Shown: positions 44,109 to 53,106, counted from the stretch's first letter. The stretch is 64,000 nucleotides of DNA from Nitrospira sp. (GCA_020846195.1 JADLEJ010000024.1:62001-126000), one strand, 5' to 3'. The notes: generated from the sequence alone by a model not told the origin. Program-made: numbers and translations.

Positions 44109-46742
44109 TTACCGCTGAAGGGCGGATTCGACCAGGCCAAATACCTTTTCCAATGCGGCATCGAGACGGGACACATCTTTGCCGCCGGCCTGGGCCATCT
44201 CGGGGCGCCCGCCGCCCGTGCCCCCGACTTCCGCGGCCAGCACCTTAATGAGGTCTCCGGCTTTCAGTTTGCTCGTCAAATCTTTTGTCACGACCACCAG
44301 GAGCGCCACTTTGCCGTCTTCAGTCGGCGCGCCGAGCGCGACGACGCCACTCTTCATCTTATCCCGCAATTGATCGGCCAGCGCCCGCATGCCATTGACG
44401 TCCAACCCATCCGTCCGCTGCACATGCACCGGCACGCCGGCCACCGTCTTCGCGCTCGATGCCACGGCCGATCCGCTGGCCATCTTCAATTTCAGCTCTT
44501 CCAGCTCACGTTCTTTGTCTTTCAGTTGCGTCAGCACCTTGCGCGTCTTGCTCACAAGTTCAGCCGATCCGACCTTGAGCAAATCGGACAATTCCCGCAT
44601 CTCTCCTTCGGCTTTCTTCAACAACGCAAACGCGCCGCTCCCAGTCTGGGCTTCGATGCGCCGCACACCGGCCGCGACACCGGTCTCCGAGACAATGCGG
44701 AACAGGCCGATCTCGCCGGTGTGCCGGCAATGCGTGCCGCCGCACAGTTCCTTGCTGAAGGCTTCGACCGTCACCACGCGCACCTGCTCGCCGTATTTAT
44801 CGCCGAAGAAGGCCAGCGCGCCCTTGGCCACGGCATCCTGGATGCTCATCACTTCGGTCGAGACCGTTTCGTTCTTGCGGATCTCGTTATTCACCACCGT
44901 CTCGATTTCATCGATGTCGCGCGTCGAGAGCGGGCGGAAATGCGCGAAGTCGAAACGCAACCGGTTCGGCCCGACCAGCGAGCCGTACTGCTTTACATGG
45001 GGGCCGAGCATATCGCGCAGCGCGGCATGCACCAAATGCGTCGCGGTATGATTCCGCGCAGCGTCCTGGCGAGTCGTCGCATTGACCGACATCCGCAGTT
45101 GCTCGCCTTCTCTGATCCGCCCCTTCGTCACCGTGCCCTTATGCAGAATCAGCGTCGGCGCAGGCCTCGTCGTCTCCTTGATCTCCAACCGGCCCTCCGG
45201 CCCGACCAGCACTCCTTGATCGCCCATCTGGCCGCCGCCCTCCGCATAGAACGGCGTCACATCCAGCGCGACTTCCACTTCATCGCCCTCGGCCGCTTCC
45301 TTAACCATCCGGTCGGACTTGAGAATTGCCTGCAACACCGCGTCAGTGTCCAGCCGGTCATAGCCGACGAACTTCGTCGCGCCCAGGCGCCCCGCCAACT
45401 CTGCCACCGCCGGCCTGGCCGTTTCTTGCTCGAAGCCGCCGGTCTTGCGCGCGCGATTCCGCTGTTCCTCAATCGCCTGATCGAAGCCCTTCTCATCGAC
45501 CGTCATATCCTGTTCGCGACAGGCCTCTTGAATGAGGTCCATCGGGAATCCGTAGGTGTCGTACAACTTGAAGATATCCGTTCCGGCCAGCTGCGTTGTG
45601 CCGGCCGCACGAGCCTTCTCGATCATGTCCGTGAGGATCGGCAAGCCTTGATCGAGCGTGGCGATGAACCGCTCTTCCTCACCGCGCGTCGCCTCGGCAA
45701 TCGTGCCGGCCGCCGCCTTCACTTCGGAATAGGCCTCGCCCATTTGATCGACGACCGTCGCCGTCAACTCGTGCAGGAATGGCTCCACAATCCCGAGCAA
45801 TCGTCCATGGCGAGCCGCGCGGCGGAGGATTCGTCGAAGCACATAGCCGCGCCCTTCATTGGAAGGCAAGACCCCGTCGGTCATCAAAAAACTAATCGCC
45901 CGCAAATGGTCGGCGATCACGCGCATCGAACGGTCAGCTTGCTCTTTCTTGCCGTATGGCAACCCCGCGCGGGTGCCGATCGCTCCCAGCAGCGGCGTGA
46001 ACAGATCGCTGTCATAGTTACTCAAGACGCCTTGAGCCACCGCTGTCAACCGCTCCAGCCCCATGCCGGTATCGATGCTGGGCTTGGGCAAGGGGTTCAG
46101 TTTCCCGGAGGCATCCCGGTTGTATTGCATGAAGACGAGATTCCAGATCTCGATCACCCGGTCGCCCTCGCCGTTCGGCGTATCGTCGCCCGGCACCGCC
46201 GAGCCTTGATCGAAATGCAGCTCCGAACAAGGCCCGCAGGGACCAGTATCGGCCATCTGCCAAAAGTTGTCTTTTTCACCGCACCGGACAATGCGTGACG
46301 GCGACACCCCGATTTTCTTCCAGAGCTGATCGGCCTCATCGTCCTCGCGGAAGATCGTGACCCACATCCGGCTCTTGTCGAGCCCGACCGTCTTCGTCAG
46401 AAACTCCCAGCCGAACAGGATGGCGTCTTCTTTGAAATAATCGCCGAACGAAAAGTTCCCGAGCATTTCAAAAAACGTATGATGGCGGCGCGTGTACCCG
46501 ACATTTTCCAGATCGTTGTGCTTGCCGCCGGCCCGCAAGCACTTTTGCACCGTCACCGCGCGCTTGTAGGCCCGCGTTTCCTCGCCGAGAAACACCCGCT
46601 TGAACTGATTCATGCCGGCGTTTGTAAACAACAGGGTCGGATCGGCCTGAGGAATCAAGGACGAGCTCGGCACCGCCTGGTGTCCCTGCTGTTCAAAATA
46701 CCGGATAAACGATTGGCGAAGTTCGCGCGCACTATTCTTCAT
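44109..46742 (-). CDS. alaS: Alanine--tRNA ligase
   Basis: 877 residues, normal AlaRS. Class II core at the N-terminus (LLFTNAGMNQFK), GVLPSNEGRGYVLRRILRRAARHG, the editing-domain zinc motif HTATHLVHAAL with CGGTHCRHTGEIG, and the C-Ala domain with GGGRPEMAQAGG at the end. Start overlaps the recX stop by 4 bp, so it belongs to the recA-recX-alaS unit. Confidence 0.97.
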   Translation of the reverse strand: MKNSARELRQSFIRYFEQQGHQAVPSSSLIPQADPTLLFTNAGMNQFKRVFLGEETRAYKRAVTVQKCLRAGGKHNDLENVGYTRRHHTFFEMLGNFSFGDYFKEDAILFGWEFLTKTVGLDKSRMWVTIFREDDEADQLWKKIGVSPSRIVRCGEKDNFWQMADTGPCGPCSELHFDQGSAVPGDDTPNGEGDRVIEIWNLVFMQYNRDASGKLNPLPKPSIDTGMGLERLTAVAQGVLSNYDSDLFTPLLGAIGTRAGLPYGKKEQADRSMRVIADHLRAISFLMTDGVLPSNEGRGYVLRRILRRAARHGRLLGIVEPFLHELTATVVDQMGEAYSEVKAAAGTIAEATRGEEERFIATLDQGLPILTDMIEKARAAGTTQLAGTDIFKLYDTYGFPMDLIQEACREQDMTVDEKGFDQAIEEQRNRARKTGGFEQETARPAVAELAGRLGATKFVGYDRLDTDAVLQAILKSDRMVKEAAEGDEVEVALDVTPFYAEGGGQMGDQGVLVGPEGRLEIKETTRPAPTLILHKGTVTKGRIREGEQLRMSVNATTRQDAARNHTATHLVHAALRDMLGPHVKQYGSLVGPNRLRFDFAHFRPLSTRDIDEIETVVNNEIRKNETVSTEVMSIQDAVAKGALAFFGDKYGEQVRVVTVEAFSKELCGGTHCRHTGEIGLFRIVSETGVAAGVRRIEAQTGSGAFALLKKAEGEMRELSDLLKVGSAELVSKTRKVLTQLKDKERELEELKLKMASGSAVASSAKTVAGVPVHVQRTDGLDVNGMRALADQLRDKMKSGVVALGAPTEDGKVALLVVVTKDLTSKLKAGDLIKVLAAEVGGTGGGRPEMAQAGGKDVSRLDAALEKVFGLVESALQR

Positions 46743-47230
46743 GCATCAAGTCCTTCATGTTCAAAGCGATCCCGTATCGTACGCTCGATTGCCTCCTCGC
46801 CGAAACCCCACTGACGTAGGAGGCGGACCGCCTGGGAAAGGGTCGCTCGACGGCCCTTGCGCTGCCAGGCTTTCAGCGCCCGCCGGGCCAAGGCCTCTTC
46901 ATCGGTCCCGCGAAGCGCGTCCTGGATGGCGTTTTCAGCCAGAGCGTCCTGAATTCCTTTACCTTGCAATTCCGCGAGAAGCCGCTCACGCCCCATCGGC
47001 TGGCGGGCCAACCGGCTCTCGATCCACCGCTCCGCATAGGCCCGATCGTCGAGATACCGAAGGTCGGACAACCGGCCGATCACCTGTTTCGCCCGAGAAG
47101 CCGAGGCCCCTTTACTCAGAAGAAACTGCTCCACCTGAGCCACGGTCCGATTCCAGCGAGCCAGGTACCGCACCGCCAGATGCATCCATTCTTCCGAAGT
47201 CGATGGCGCCAGCCGCTTTTTCGCACCCAC
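46739..47230 (-). CDS. recX: Regulatory protein RecX
   Basis: 163 residues, GTG start 23 bp after recA. Three-helix RecX repeats: YLARWNRTVAQVEQFLLSKG, RYLDDRAYAERWIESRLARQPMGRERLLAELQGKGI and the last repeat ending FGEEAIERTI. RecX inhibits RecA filament growth. Overlaps alaS by 4 bp. Confidence 0.92.
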   Translation of the reverse strand: MGAKKRLAPSTSEEWMHLAVRYLARWNRTVAQVEQFLLSKGASASRAKQVIGRLSDLRYLDDRAYAERWIESRLARQPMGRERLLAELQGKGIQDALAENAIQDALRGTDEEALARRALKAWQRKGRRATLSQAVRLLRQWGFGEEAIERTIRDRFEHEGLDA

Positions 47231-47253
47231 TGGCTTATCGCCTGTCCATCTGT

Positions 47254-48336
47254 CTACTTATGGGCCCGCTTCTCCTCGCCCTTTTCAGCCTTCGCCGCAG
47301 ACTTCTCCTCTTTCGGATCAGCCTTTTTCTCATGGCGGGCCGGCACTCCGGCCAACTCGCGCAGCTTCGCTTCAACTTCATTCGCCGCAGCGAGATTATT
47401 CTTGAGAAACTCGCGCGCGGCATCGCGCCCCTGCCCGACCCGCTCGCCTTTATAGGAATACCAGGCCCCGGACTTATCGATGATTTTCTTCTCGACCCCG
47501 ATATCGACCAGCTCGCCGGTCTTCGAAATCCCTTCGGAAAACATGATGTCGAACTCCGCCTGGCGGAACGGCGGCGCCATTTTGTTCTTCACGACCTTGA
47601 CGCGGACCCGGTTCCCCATCACATCCTGGCCCTCTTTCACGGACTCGATGCGGCGGATATCCAGGCGAACCGAAGCATAGAACTTCAGCGCATTGCCGCC
47701 AGTCGTCGTTTCGGGATTGCCGAACATCACGCCGATCTTCATGCGGATCTGATTAATGAAAATCAGCGTCGTCTGCGACTTGGCAATCGCGGCGGTCAAC
47801 TTGCGCAGGGCTTGCGACATAAGCCGCGCCTGCAAGCCCATATGGGAATCGCCCATCTCACCTTCGATTTCAGCCCGCGGCGTGAGGGCCGCCACCGAAT
47901 CCACCACGATCAAATCGACCGCTCCACTGCGAACCAGCGTCTCGGCGATTTCCAACGCCTGTTCGCCGGTATCCGGCTGAGAGACCAGCAAGTCATCCGC
48001 TTGCACACCCAGCTTCTTCGCATAGTTGAGATCGAGCGCATGTTCGGCATCGATAAACGCCGCCACGCCCCCGGTCTTCTGCACTTCAGCAATACAATGC
48101 AGCGTCATCGTCGTCTTCCCCGACGACTCCGGCCCAAAGATTTCAATGACCCGTCCACGCGGCAAGCCCCCAACCCCCAGGGCAATGTCGAGACCCAACG
48201 ACCCCGTCGAGATGGCCGGCACATCGGCGGGACGTTCGTCCGTCCCCAGCTTCATAATGGCGCCCTTCCCGTACTGCTTCTCGATCTGGGAAAGAGCCAG
48301 CTCTAGCGCGCGCTTCTTGTCGTCTTTCTCTGACAT
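47254..48336 (-). CDS. recA: Recombinase RecA
   Basis: 360 residues. Walker [13 protein letters not shown]-like stretch replaced by the usual [19 protein letters not shown] start, Walker [11 protein letters not shown], loop L2 and [29 protein letters not shown]. Highly charged Lys/Glu C-terminal tail (about 25 residues). ATG follows a TAGGAG site. No LexA box I recognise is found upstream. In relatives this gene directly follows thpR; here 2.2 kb of mobile DNA intervenes. Confidence 0.98.
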   Translation of the reverse strand: MSEKDDKKRALELALSQIEKQYGKGAIMKLGTDERPADVPAISTGSLGLDIALGVGGLPRGRVIEIFGPESSGKTTMTLHCIAEVQKTGGVAAFIDAEHALDLNYAKKLGVQADDLLVSQPDTGEQALEIAETLVRSGAVDLIVVDSVAALTPRAEIEGEMGDSHMGLQARLMSQALRKLTAAIAKSQTTLIFINQIRMKIGVMFGNPETTTGGNALKFYASVRLDIRRIESVKEGQDVMGNRVRVKVVKNKMAPPFRQAEFDIMFSEGISKTGELVDIGVEKKIIDKSGAWYSYKGERVGQGRDAAREFLKNNLAAANEVEAKLRELAGVPARHEKKADPKEEKSAAKAEKGEEKRAHK

Positions 48337-48374
48337 GCGTATCTCCTACAGGATTAGAGGAATCAGGAACGGGG

Positions 48375-48380
48375 ATTATA
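48375..48380 (-). promoter_or_regulatory. Candidate -10 element of the recA promoter
   Basis: Perfect TATAAT on the minus strand about 40 bp before the recA ATG. The region 16-17 bp upstream (GGTTTC) is a poor -35. It lies next to the border of the inserted island, so the original upstream promoter elements may have been replaced. Confidence 0.45.
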
Positions 48381-48479
48381 CCCAAGCGAGAAAAGGAAAC
48401 CTAGAGCGGAATAGGGGGTTGGCGACGGACGACAATGGAAACCAGGCTCAGCTATACGTAGAGTCCCTGTCGAGCCACA

Positions 48480-48508
48480 TTGAACCGGCAAAGGCTCTAG
48501 AGTATTGT
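48480..48508 (+). promoter_or_regulatory. Candidate outward promoter before the attI-like site (Pc-like)
   Basis: TTGAAC at 48480, exactly 17 bp, TATTGT at 48503; four of six matches in each hexamer. It points into the cassette region, as integron Pc promoters do. Pattern match only. Confidence 0.3.
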
Positions 48509-48540
48509 CCGTGAGCAATTGGTGGGGTATTACACGGACA
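48506..48540. repeat. 8-bp inverted repeat upstream of the attI-like site
   Basis: TGTCCGTG and CACGGACA, perfect arms separated by 19 bp, overlapping the end of the candidate -10. Could be a protein-binding site or a remnant of the attI region; no known site recognised. Confidence 0.4.
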
Positions 48541-48570
48541 GACATCGGCAGATCCAGCTCTTATGCGGAT

Positions 48571-48590
48571 CCGCCTAAACATTGTTAGGC
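48571..48590 (+). other. attI-like integron recombination site
   Basis: CCGCCTAAACATTGTTAGGC. Its right end GTTAGGC is the consensus GTTRRRY core with the crossover point after G, and it is preceded by an inverted CGCCTAAA, just as the simple site of class 1 attI ends CGCCCTAAAACAAAGTTAGGC. The next cassette-like gene starts seven bases later. No intI gene lies within the window; recA is on the other side. Confidence 0.5.
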
Positions 48591-48596
48591 AATGCA

Positions 48597-49060
48597 ATGA
48601 AAGTCTCGCCTGATACTGACGATCCCATCTATTGGGCATCCGTTTATCGGCTGACCGCTGTCAACTTCCGCCTCAGCGCCGAGGTACTTGCTCCGAACCT
48701 TGAACTTCGTGATGACGGTTCTCCGGCCAAGTTGACGGCAATTCCGTTTTACTTTCTGGCCTCGCATGCGATCGAGTTGTTCTTAAAGTCCGCGCTCCTC
48801 AAGCGCGGCTATGGCCTGCCGATCTCAAGCGCTTGGAGAGCAGGCATAACCTCAGGGCATTGCTGGAACTCTTGAAAAAGAAAGACTTGTCGGTCAGCGC
48901 TGAGACAGCAAGCATTATCGAAGGGCTCTCTCCCCAGCACGGGCGTCACCTGCTTCGCTATCATCTCTTGATAAATCCGTTCATGCCGCCTCCGACGGTC
49001 CTCTGGCCGGTGCTCGATGAGCTCTTACTTCTTACAAGGATTTCGACACATGGTCGGTAG
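48597..49060 (+). pseudogene. Frameshifted HEPN-like cassette gene
   Basis: The first part (from ATG 48597) reads MKVSPDTDDPIYWASVYR and continues through IPFYFLASHAIELFLKSALLKRGYGLP. The logical continuation DLKRLESRHNLRALLELLKKKD is found one base out of frame from 48821 and runs to a stop at 49060, so about one base has been lost near 48819-48821. The joined product (~154 residues) resembles helical HEPN-type proteins (SHAIEL..KSALL then RHNL..LL), often found as integron cassettes. The in-frame version ends early with an unrelated tail at 48875. No clear ribosome site before the ATG. Family assignment tentative; the frameshift is clear. Confidence 0.55.
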
Positions 49061-49071
49061 CGTGATGCAGT

Positions 49072-49135
49072 GTCTAACGACCGCTTGCAGCGGACGCTCC
49101 GCTGCGCGGCCCGCCGCCGAACCGGGACGTTAGCG
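49072..49135 (+). other. attC-like integron recombination site
   Basis: 64 bp bounded by GTCTAAC (49072, matches RYYYAAC) and GTTAGCG (49129, one mismatch to GTTRRRY). Between them is imperfect dyad symmetry including a perfect 8-bp hairpin GCAGCGGA/TCCGCTGC, and the region is strongly GC-rich unlike its flanks. It starts 11 bp after the stop of one small gene and ends 2 bp before the ATG of the next, the standard cassette layout. Confidence 0.7.
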
Positions 49136-49137
49136 CT

Positions 49138-49377
49138 ATGAACTTTCCTCAACCCGTTAAAACAGCTAGATCCACCGGAACGCTACGTGATTCAATGAAT
49201 ACTGACATAAACGAACGTGTCGTTCTCACCACGGAATCAATGGAGTGGATTGCCACTGCAGCCGCCGGTGCTTGGCGCAAGTCTCTCGACCAGAGGGATG
49301 AGATAACATCTAGCGCGACTAGGGTCATTCTAATGGGGTCAGGCATGCGTATTGACTTATTTCCGTTCAACGCCTAG
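49138..49377 (+). pseudogene. Truncated second cassette gene (cupin/ChrR-like N-terminus)
   Basis: 79 codons starting two bases after the attC site. The stretch MNTDINERVV, TESMEWIATAAAG and WRKSLDQRD resembles the beginning of ChrR-like cupin proteins, whose metal-binding cupin core would follow. The gene is cut at about 49333 by the left end of the transposase element; the last ~15 codons (MGSGMRIDLFPFNA) come from the element itself. Nothing recognisable as the missing half is seen after the right end of the element at 50,360. A shorter start at ATG 49195 fits the family better. Confidence 0.5.
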
Positions 49378-50359
49378 ACTCCCCGCCATGGCTCGCAAAC
49401 CACGCCTCGACTTTCCGGGGGCCTTCTACCATGTGATCGTCCGGGGCAACCAGCGCGCGACGATCTTTCATGACGCTGCGGATTACACCGCCTATCTGGA
49501 GCGCCTCGAACGCTATCGCCGTCGAGATGGCGTCACCCTCCACGCCTACGTCTTGATGAAGAATCATGTGCATCTGCTGCTGGAGACCGGCGCCGCGCCG
49601 CTCGCCCAGACCATGCACACCCTGCAATTCACCTACAGCCAATACTACAATCGCCAGTACACCAAGAGCGGCCATGTGTTTCAAGGACGCTATAAAGCGA
49701 TTCTCTGCGACCGCGACGCCTACCTGCTGGAATTAGTGCGGTATCTCCATCTGAATCCTGCCCGGCTGCGGACCCCCATCACCCCCTGGACCTACCAGTG
49801 GAGCAGTCATGCGGCGTATCTCGGCCACGCCGGGCCCGTCACGGTCCAGACGGCAACTGTTTTGGCCACGCTGCATCGGCAGACCGGTCCGGCCCGGCAG
49901 GCCTACCGTCGGTTTCTGATGGATGGCCTCACCCACGGGCATCAGGAACGCTTTTACGAGACTGTGGATCAGCGCTTTCTCGGCGATGAACGGTTTATCG
50001 AGGAAGCCGATCGGCGCACGGCCGCCACCCGAGAGGTGACGGCTCACCCCAAACGAGTGCCATTCGGAACGCTCTTGACGGCAGTAGCCGCGGCCTATGA
50101 GGTAACCCCCAAAACGATTCTGGCGCTAGGACGGCACCGGGCCGCAATCCCAGCCCGTACGATGCTGGTGGGGCTCGCACGGAAATGGAGCGGCTTGACC
50201 ACGCGTGAATTGGGACGCCGGCTGCACCGAGATCCCTCCATAATCAGCCGCCTAGCGGCGGCCTATACCGCCCACCCCGACCCTGCACTCGAAACCCAGA
50301 TACGTCAGGCGATCCAGACTCACCCCCGACCATAAGTCAATACGCATGCCTGACCCCAT
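49333..50359 (+). mobile_element. Y1/REP-family transposase element with perfect 28-bp inverted ends
   Basis: Left end 49333-49360 (ATGGGGTCAGGCATGCGTAT onward) and right end 50332-50359 are exact reverse complements over 28 bp. The ends enclose a single Y1-type transposase gene. The right repeat overlaps the transposase stop codon. No target duplication is evident, as expected for Y1 (IS200/IS605-like) enzymes, which do not create one. It has inserted in a cassette gene between thpR and recA. Confidence 0.8.
49388..50335 (+). CDS. REP-associated Y1 transposase (IS200/TnpA_REP-like) with DnaA-type HTH tail
   Basis: 315 residues from ATG 49388. N-terminal Y1 domain: MARKPRLDFPGAFYHVIVRGN, the metal-binding HUH motif in MKNHVHLLLE, GHVFQGRYKAI, and the catalytic Tyr in LVRYLHLNPAR. 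The C-terminal ~70 residues (ARKWSGLTTRELGRRLHRDPSIISR) resemble the DnaA domain IV helix-turn-helix that is often fused to such enzymes. Full-length and apparently intact. No good ribosome site precedes it, typical of tightly controlled transposases. Confidence 0.9.
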   Translation: MARKPRLDFPGAFYHVIVRGNQRATIFHDAADYTAYLERLERYRRRDGVTLHAYVLMKNHVHLLLETGAAPLAQTMHTLQFTYSQYYNRQYTKSGHVFQGRYKAILCDRDAYLLELVRYLHLNPARLRTPITPWTYQWSSHAAYLGHAGPVTVQTATVLATLHRQTGPARQAYRRFLMDGLTHGHQERFYETVDQRFLGDERFIEEADRRTAATREVTAHPKRVPFGTLLTAVAAAYEVTPKTILALGRHRAAIPARTMLVGLARKWSGLTTRELGRRLHRDPSIISRLAAAYTAHPDPALETQIRQAIQTHPRP

Positions 50360-50517
50360 CATTGGGTTAAATTCGCATGCTGATGCGACATCTCCTTTAT
50401 CCTCCTGCTAACCGGTTGACGATTGTTGCGACGACCTCTCGGATCTCAGCACTCTCCACATTTCGCGACCGATTTCCACTGGAGGGACGCATCTTGATCG
50501 TCCGCAAGTCCTAAAAA

Positions 50518-51129
50518 TCAGCTTTCTCTCAACCGCACATCCCACAGCTTCGTATAGACCGACCCGGTTGGCTTCAAGTCGCTTTTCATCAGGACGACGG
50601 ACTCCACCGCCAAGGCACCCAATGAGAGTGGCCGGTCCAGTGCGCCGCTCTTGGCCAACGCCTGTCCACACTCACGCCAGCCCGCTTTGATCCTAGTCAA
50701 TGTGAGATGAGGGCTTAGCGGTCTGTTCTCCGGCGCAAAGCCTAATGCATCGCAGCAGGTTTCGACCGATTGATACAGCGCCGCGAGGCCCTTCGCTTCG
50801 TCGCACTGCTGCCATGGTTCCGATGGGCCGACCCAAAGGACGCGGGGAGCTTGCAATGAAGGAAAGGCTCCCAGCCGTTCAAGAGGAATAGATAGCGCTC
50901 GATCATCTTGTATGGCCGAGGCAAGCGCTTCGCGTAGCGGCTCAATCACCTGCTCGTCCATATCGCCAAGAAACTTCATCGTGAGATGGATTGAGGCTGG
51001 TTGCACCCACGAAAGTCGGACCGCTCTTGGGAGTTCGCGAGTGAGAGAGGCGTTCAGACTTTGTTGGACCAGCGCGATCCGGCTTCGTACATCTTGCGAC
51101 AACTCGACTGCCAGAAAGGCTCGGATCAT
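50518..51129 (-). CDS. thpR: RNA 2',3'-cyclic phosphodiesterase (ThpR/LigT)
   Basis: 203 residues of the 2H phosphoesterase superfamily: two HxTx motifs, HLTM in the first half and HLTL in the second. Start MIRAFLAVEL is typical. Its ATG overlaps the cinA stop (51126-51129). Opens 2',3'-cyclic phosphate ends of RNA. The 180 bp after its stop hold only the remnant sequence next to the transposase element; no terminator is seen. Confidence 0.92.
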   Translation of the reverse strand: MIRAFLAVELSQDVRSRIALVQQSLNASLTRELPRAVRLSWVQPASIHLTMKFLGDMDEQVIEPLREALASAIQDDRALSIPLERLGAFPSLQAPRVLWVGPSEPWQQCDEAKGLAALYQSVETCCDALGFAPENRPLSPHLTLTRIKAGWRECGQALAKSGALDRPLSLGALAVESVVLMKSDLKPTGSVYTKLWDVRLRES

Positions 51130-52427
51130 CTCCGGTTCCGGTCGATCAACCAGAGACGCAGGAGATTGAGGGCGGCCTGCGACGACCGCTGCTTGATGAT
51201 CGATCGGTCGCCATGAAAGCGAAATTCCTTCGTGATAGCAGCCCCGGAGCCACCGTTGAGACCGATGTAGACCAACCCGACCGGCTTGGTGGCGGTCGCC
51301 CCGCCCGGCCCGGCGATGCCGGTCACACTCAGCCCGACCGAAACACCGGCTCGCTCTCGAATCCCCTTGGCCATCGCCGCGGCGACTTCTGCACTGACCG
51401 CACCATGCTTGGCGATGAGCGCTTCGGGCACACCCAGCATCTCACTCTTCGACTGATTGCTATAGGTGATCGCCCCGCGATCGACATAGGCCGACGAACC
51501 GGGCACCTGCGTGAGTCGATGACCGATGAGCCCGCCGGTGCAGGATTCCGCGACAGCGACCGTCAGCCGTTGCGCCGCCAACAGCCGCCCCACCACTTCT
51601 TCCATCGTCTCGCGCCCCTCGGCAAAGAGACAATCGCTGAGTCTGACGCGCACCGCCTGCGCCAAAGACGACAGCACCTCATCGGAGACCGGCCGCGCGC
51701 CGCCGGACTTTGTCGTCAGCGACACCAGCACACCCATCGGCGACGCCAGCAACCCCAAATCGATAGCTGTATTTTTTGGGATCAGCCCATGCAACTTGGC
51801 ATCGACATCCGCCTCCGGCAGACCCCAGGTATGAAAGACCTGGCGAATGACCGGTTGCGGACGGACTTTCATGACGCGGGCCAGTTGCTCGGCTAGGAGC
51901 GGAATAACTGAATCCGCCATCATCGCTTCCATCTCGCACGGCACGCCGGGGAGCGCCACAATCGTCGCGCCTTTCCACTCGATGGCAAAACCCGGCGCGG
52001 AGCCGACGGGATTCGCCAGCACGGTTGCGCCGGCGGGAATCATCGCCTGCCGCAGCTGCCCCTTATTCGGCGTTCGCCCCCACTGAGCCAGCCGCGCCGC
52101 CATCCCCTCGAACGCCGCTTTTCGACGGGCCAGCCGCCGTCCGGTGGCCTTCACCACGGCTTCTCTCGTGCAATCGTCCACCGTGGGGCCGAGCCCGCCA
52201 GTCATGATGACGACCCCCGCGCGGCTCACGGCGGTCTTAAGCACCTGCACCATGTCGGCCAGGTCGTCGCCGACAATCGACTTGAACCGGACTTCGATCC
52301 CCAGCCGCCCCAGCGCTTCGGTAATAAAGAGCGAGTTGCTGTCGGACCGTCCGCCGACCAACAATTCAGACCCAATGGCAATGGTTTCAGCAATCACCGA
52401 GCGCGAGGCAGAGTGGGCAGTAGGCAT
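51126..52427 (-). CDS. cinA: CinA family protein (competence/damage-inducible, nicotinamide-nucleotide amidohydrolase)
   Basis: 433 residues with both CinA domains: the N-terminal MoaB-like domain (AIGSELLVGGRSDSNSLFI, MTGGLGPTVDDCTREAV, ALPGVPCEME) and the C-terminal PncC amidohydrolase domain (VAVAESCTGGLIGHRLTQVPGSS, GAITYSNQSK, GIAGPGGATATKPVGLV). Recycles nicotinamide nucleotides. cinA-thpR normally sits directly upstream of recA. Confidence 0.95.
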   Translation of the reverse strand: MPTAHSASRSVIAETIAIGSELLVGGRSDSNSLFITEALGRLGIEVRFKSIVGDDLADMVQVLKTAVSRAGVVIMTGGLGPTVDDCTREAVVKATGRRLARRKAAFEGMAARLAQWGRTPNKGQLRQAMIPAGATVLANPVGSAPGFAIEWKGATIVALPGVPCEMEAMMADSVIPLLAEQLARVMKVRPQPVIRQVFHTWGLPEADVDAKLHGLIPKNTAIDLGLLASPMGVLVSLTTKSGGARPVSDEVLSSLAQAVRVRLSDCLFAEGRETMEEVVGRLLAAQRLTVAVAESCTGGLIGHRLTQVPGSSAYVDRGAITYSNQSKSEMLGVPEALIAKHGAVSAEVAAAMAKGIRERAGVSVGLSVTGIAGPGGATATKPVGLVYIGLNGGSGAAITKEFRFHGDRSIIKQRSSQAALNLLRLWLIDRNRR

Positions 52428-52443
52428 GGATTATCGTGTCCTG

Positions 52444-53028
52444 CTACGGAATGTCGGCAAAGTCGAGAGTGAAACTCTCCGCGCCGCCGGACGCGGGAAA
52501 TACGGTGATCGTTGTCTTCGCCTTGGGATCGAACTCGTCGTAATCGAACCAGGCCACCACTTTCGCCTTAAACCGAGGCCGTTCCGGCCAGGCGGCGCTG
52601 CGGTTCGCCTGCCCATCGAATCGAACAGTGGCTGGTTTGATCGTCCGGCCGGCTTGATCGAATACCAGATAGCTCTCTCTGGCAAAGCCGGGCGTATCCC
52701 CGAAGATCACGACACTGACCAGCATCGTCTTCGTCTCTAGGATTTTAGCCACCTCGACGTCGCTGGGCTCTCCTCCCCGGAACGCCATGTGACTCGCCAT
52801 CACGGAAAGCGCCTCGAGCTTGGTAATGAGAAATCCACTCGGATGAAGTTCATCGGCGGCGCCGAACCGCAGGTAAAACGAATCCGGCGCCCGGCCCTGC
52901 GCGATTGCAGCGGCGCCGGCATCGAGCGCGGCGTGAACCTGTTCGGGCGTTGGCTGGCTTTCAATCGCCATGACCGGAATGGCGCTGGAGATCGTGAATA
53001 GGATGCAGCCGCTCATCAGCCAGTTCAT
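52444..53028 (-). CDS. Secreted hypothetical protein
   Basis: 194 residues from ATG 53028, which has a GGAGGG site upstream. A signal peptide (WLMSGCILFTISSAIPVMA) precedes a mature part of about 170 residues with a helical first third (EQVHAALDAGAAAIAQG) and a beta-rich remainder (VVIFGDTPGFARESYLVFDQ, RFKAKVVAWFDYDEFDPKAKTTITVFP). No family recognised. 16 bp downstream of it is the cinA start, so the two may be co-transcribed. Confidence 0.7.
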   Translation of the reverse strand: MNWLMSGCILFTISSAIPVMAIESQPTPEQVHAALDAGAAAIAQGRAPDSFYLRFGAADELHPSGFLITKLEALSVMASHMAFRGGEPSDVEVAKILETKTMLVSVVIFGDTPGFARESYLVFDQAGRTIKPATVRFDGQANRSAAWPERPRFKAKVVAWFDYDEFDPKAKTTITVFPASGGAESFTLDFADIP

Positions 53029-53106
53029 ACGCCGTCCCTCCATAAGATGAAGCCGTATCAGATCGATTTTCCACTGTCAATGAACCGCACGCCGCCGCGC
53101 CGCCCG

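Noticed and set aside
48337..48600. LexA box controlling recA
   Set aside because: No CTG-N10-CAG or GAAC-N4-GTTC type operator could be seen near the recA start.
50360..50517. Third attC site or the missing half of the ChrR-like cassette
   Set aside because: Only a short CGCAT/ATGCG palindrome and AACCGGTT are present; neither attC core pair nor cupin-coding sequence was found.
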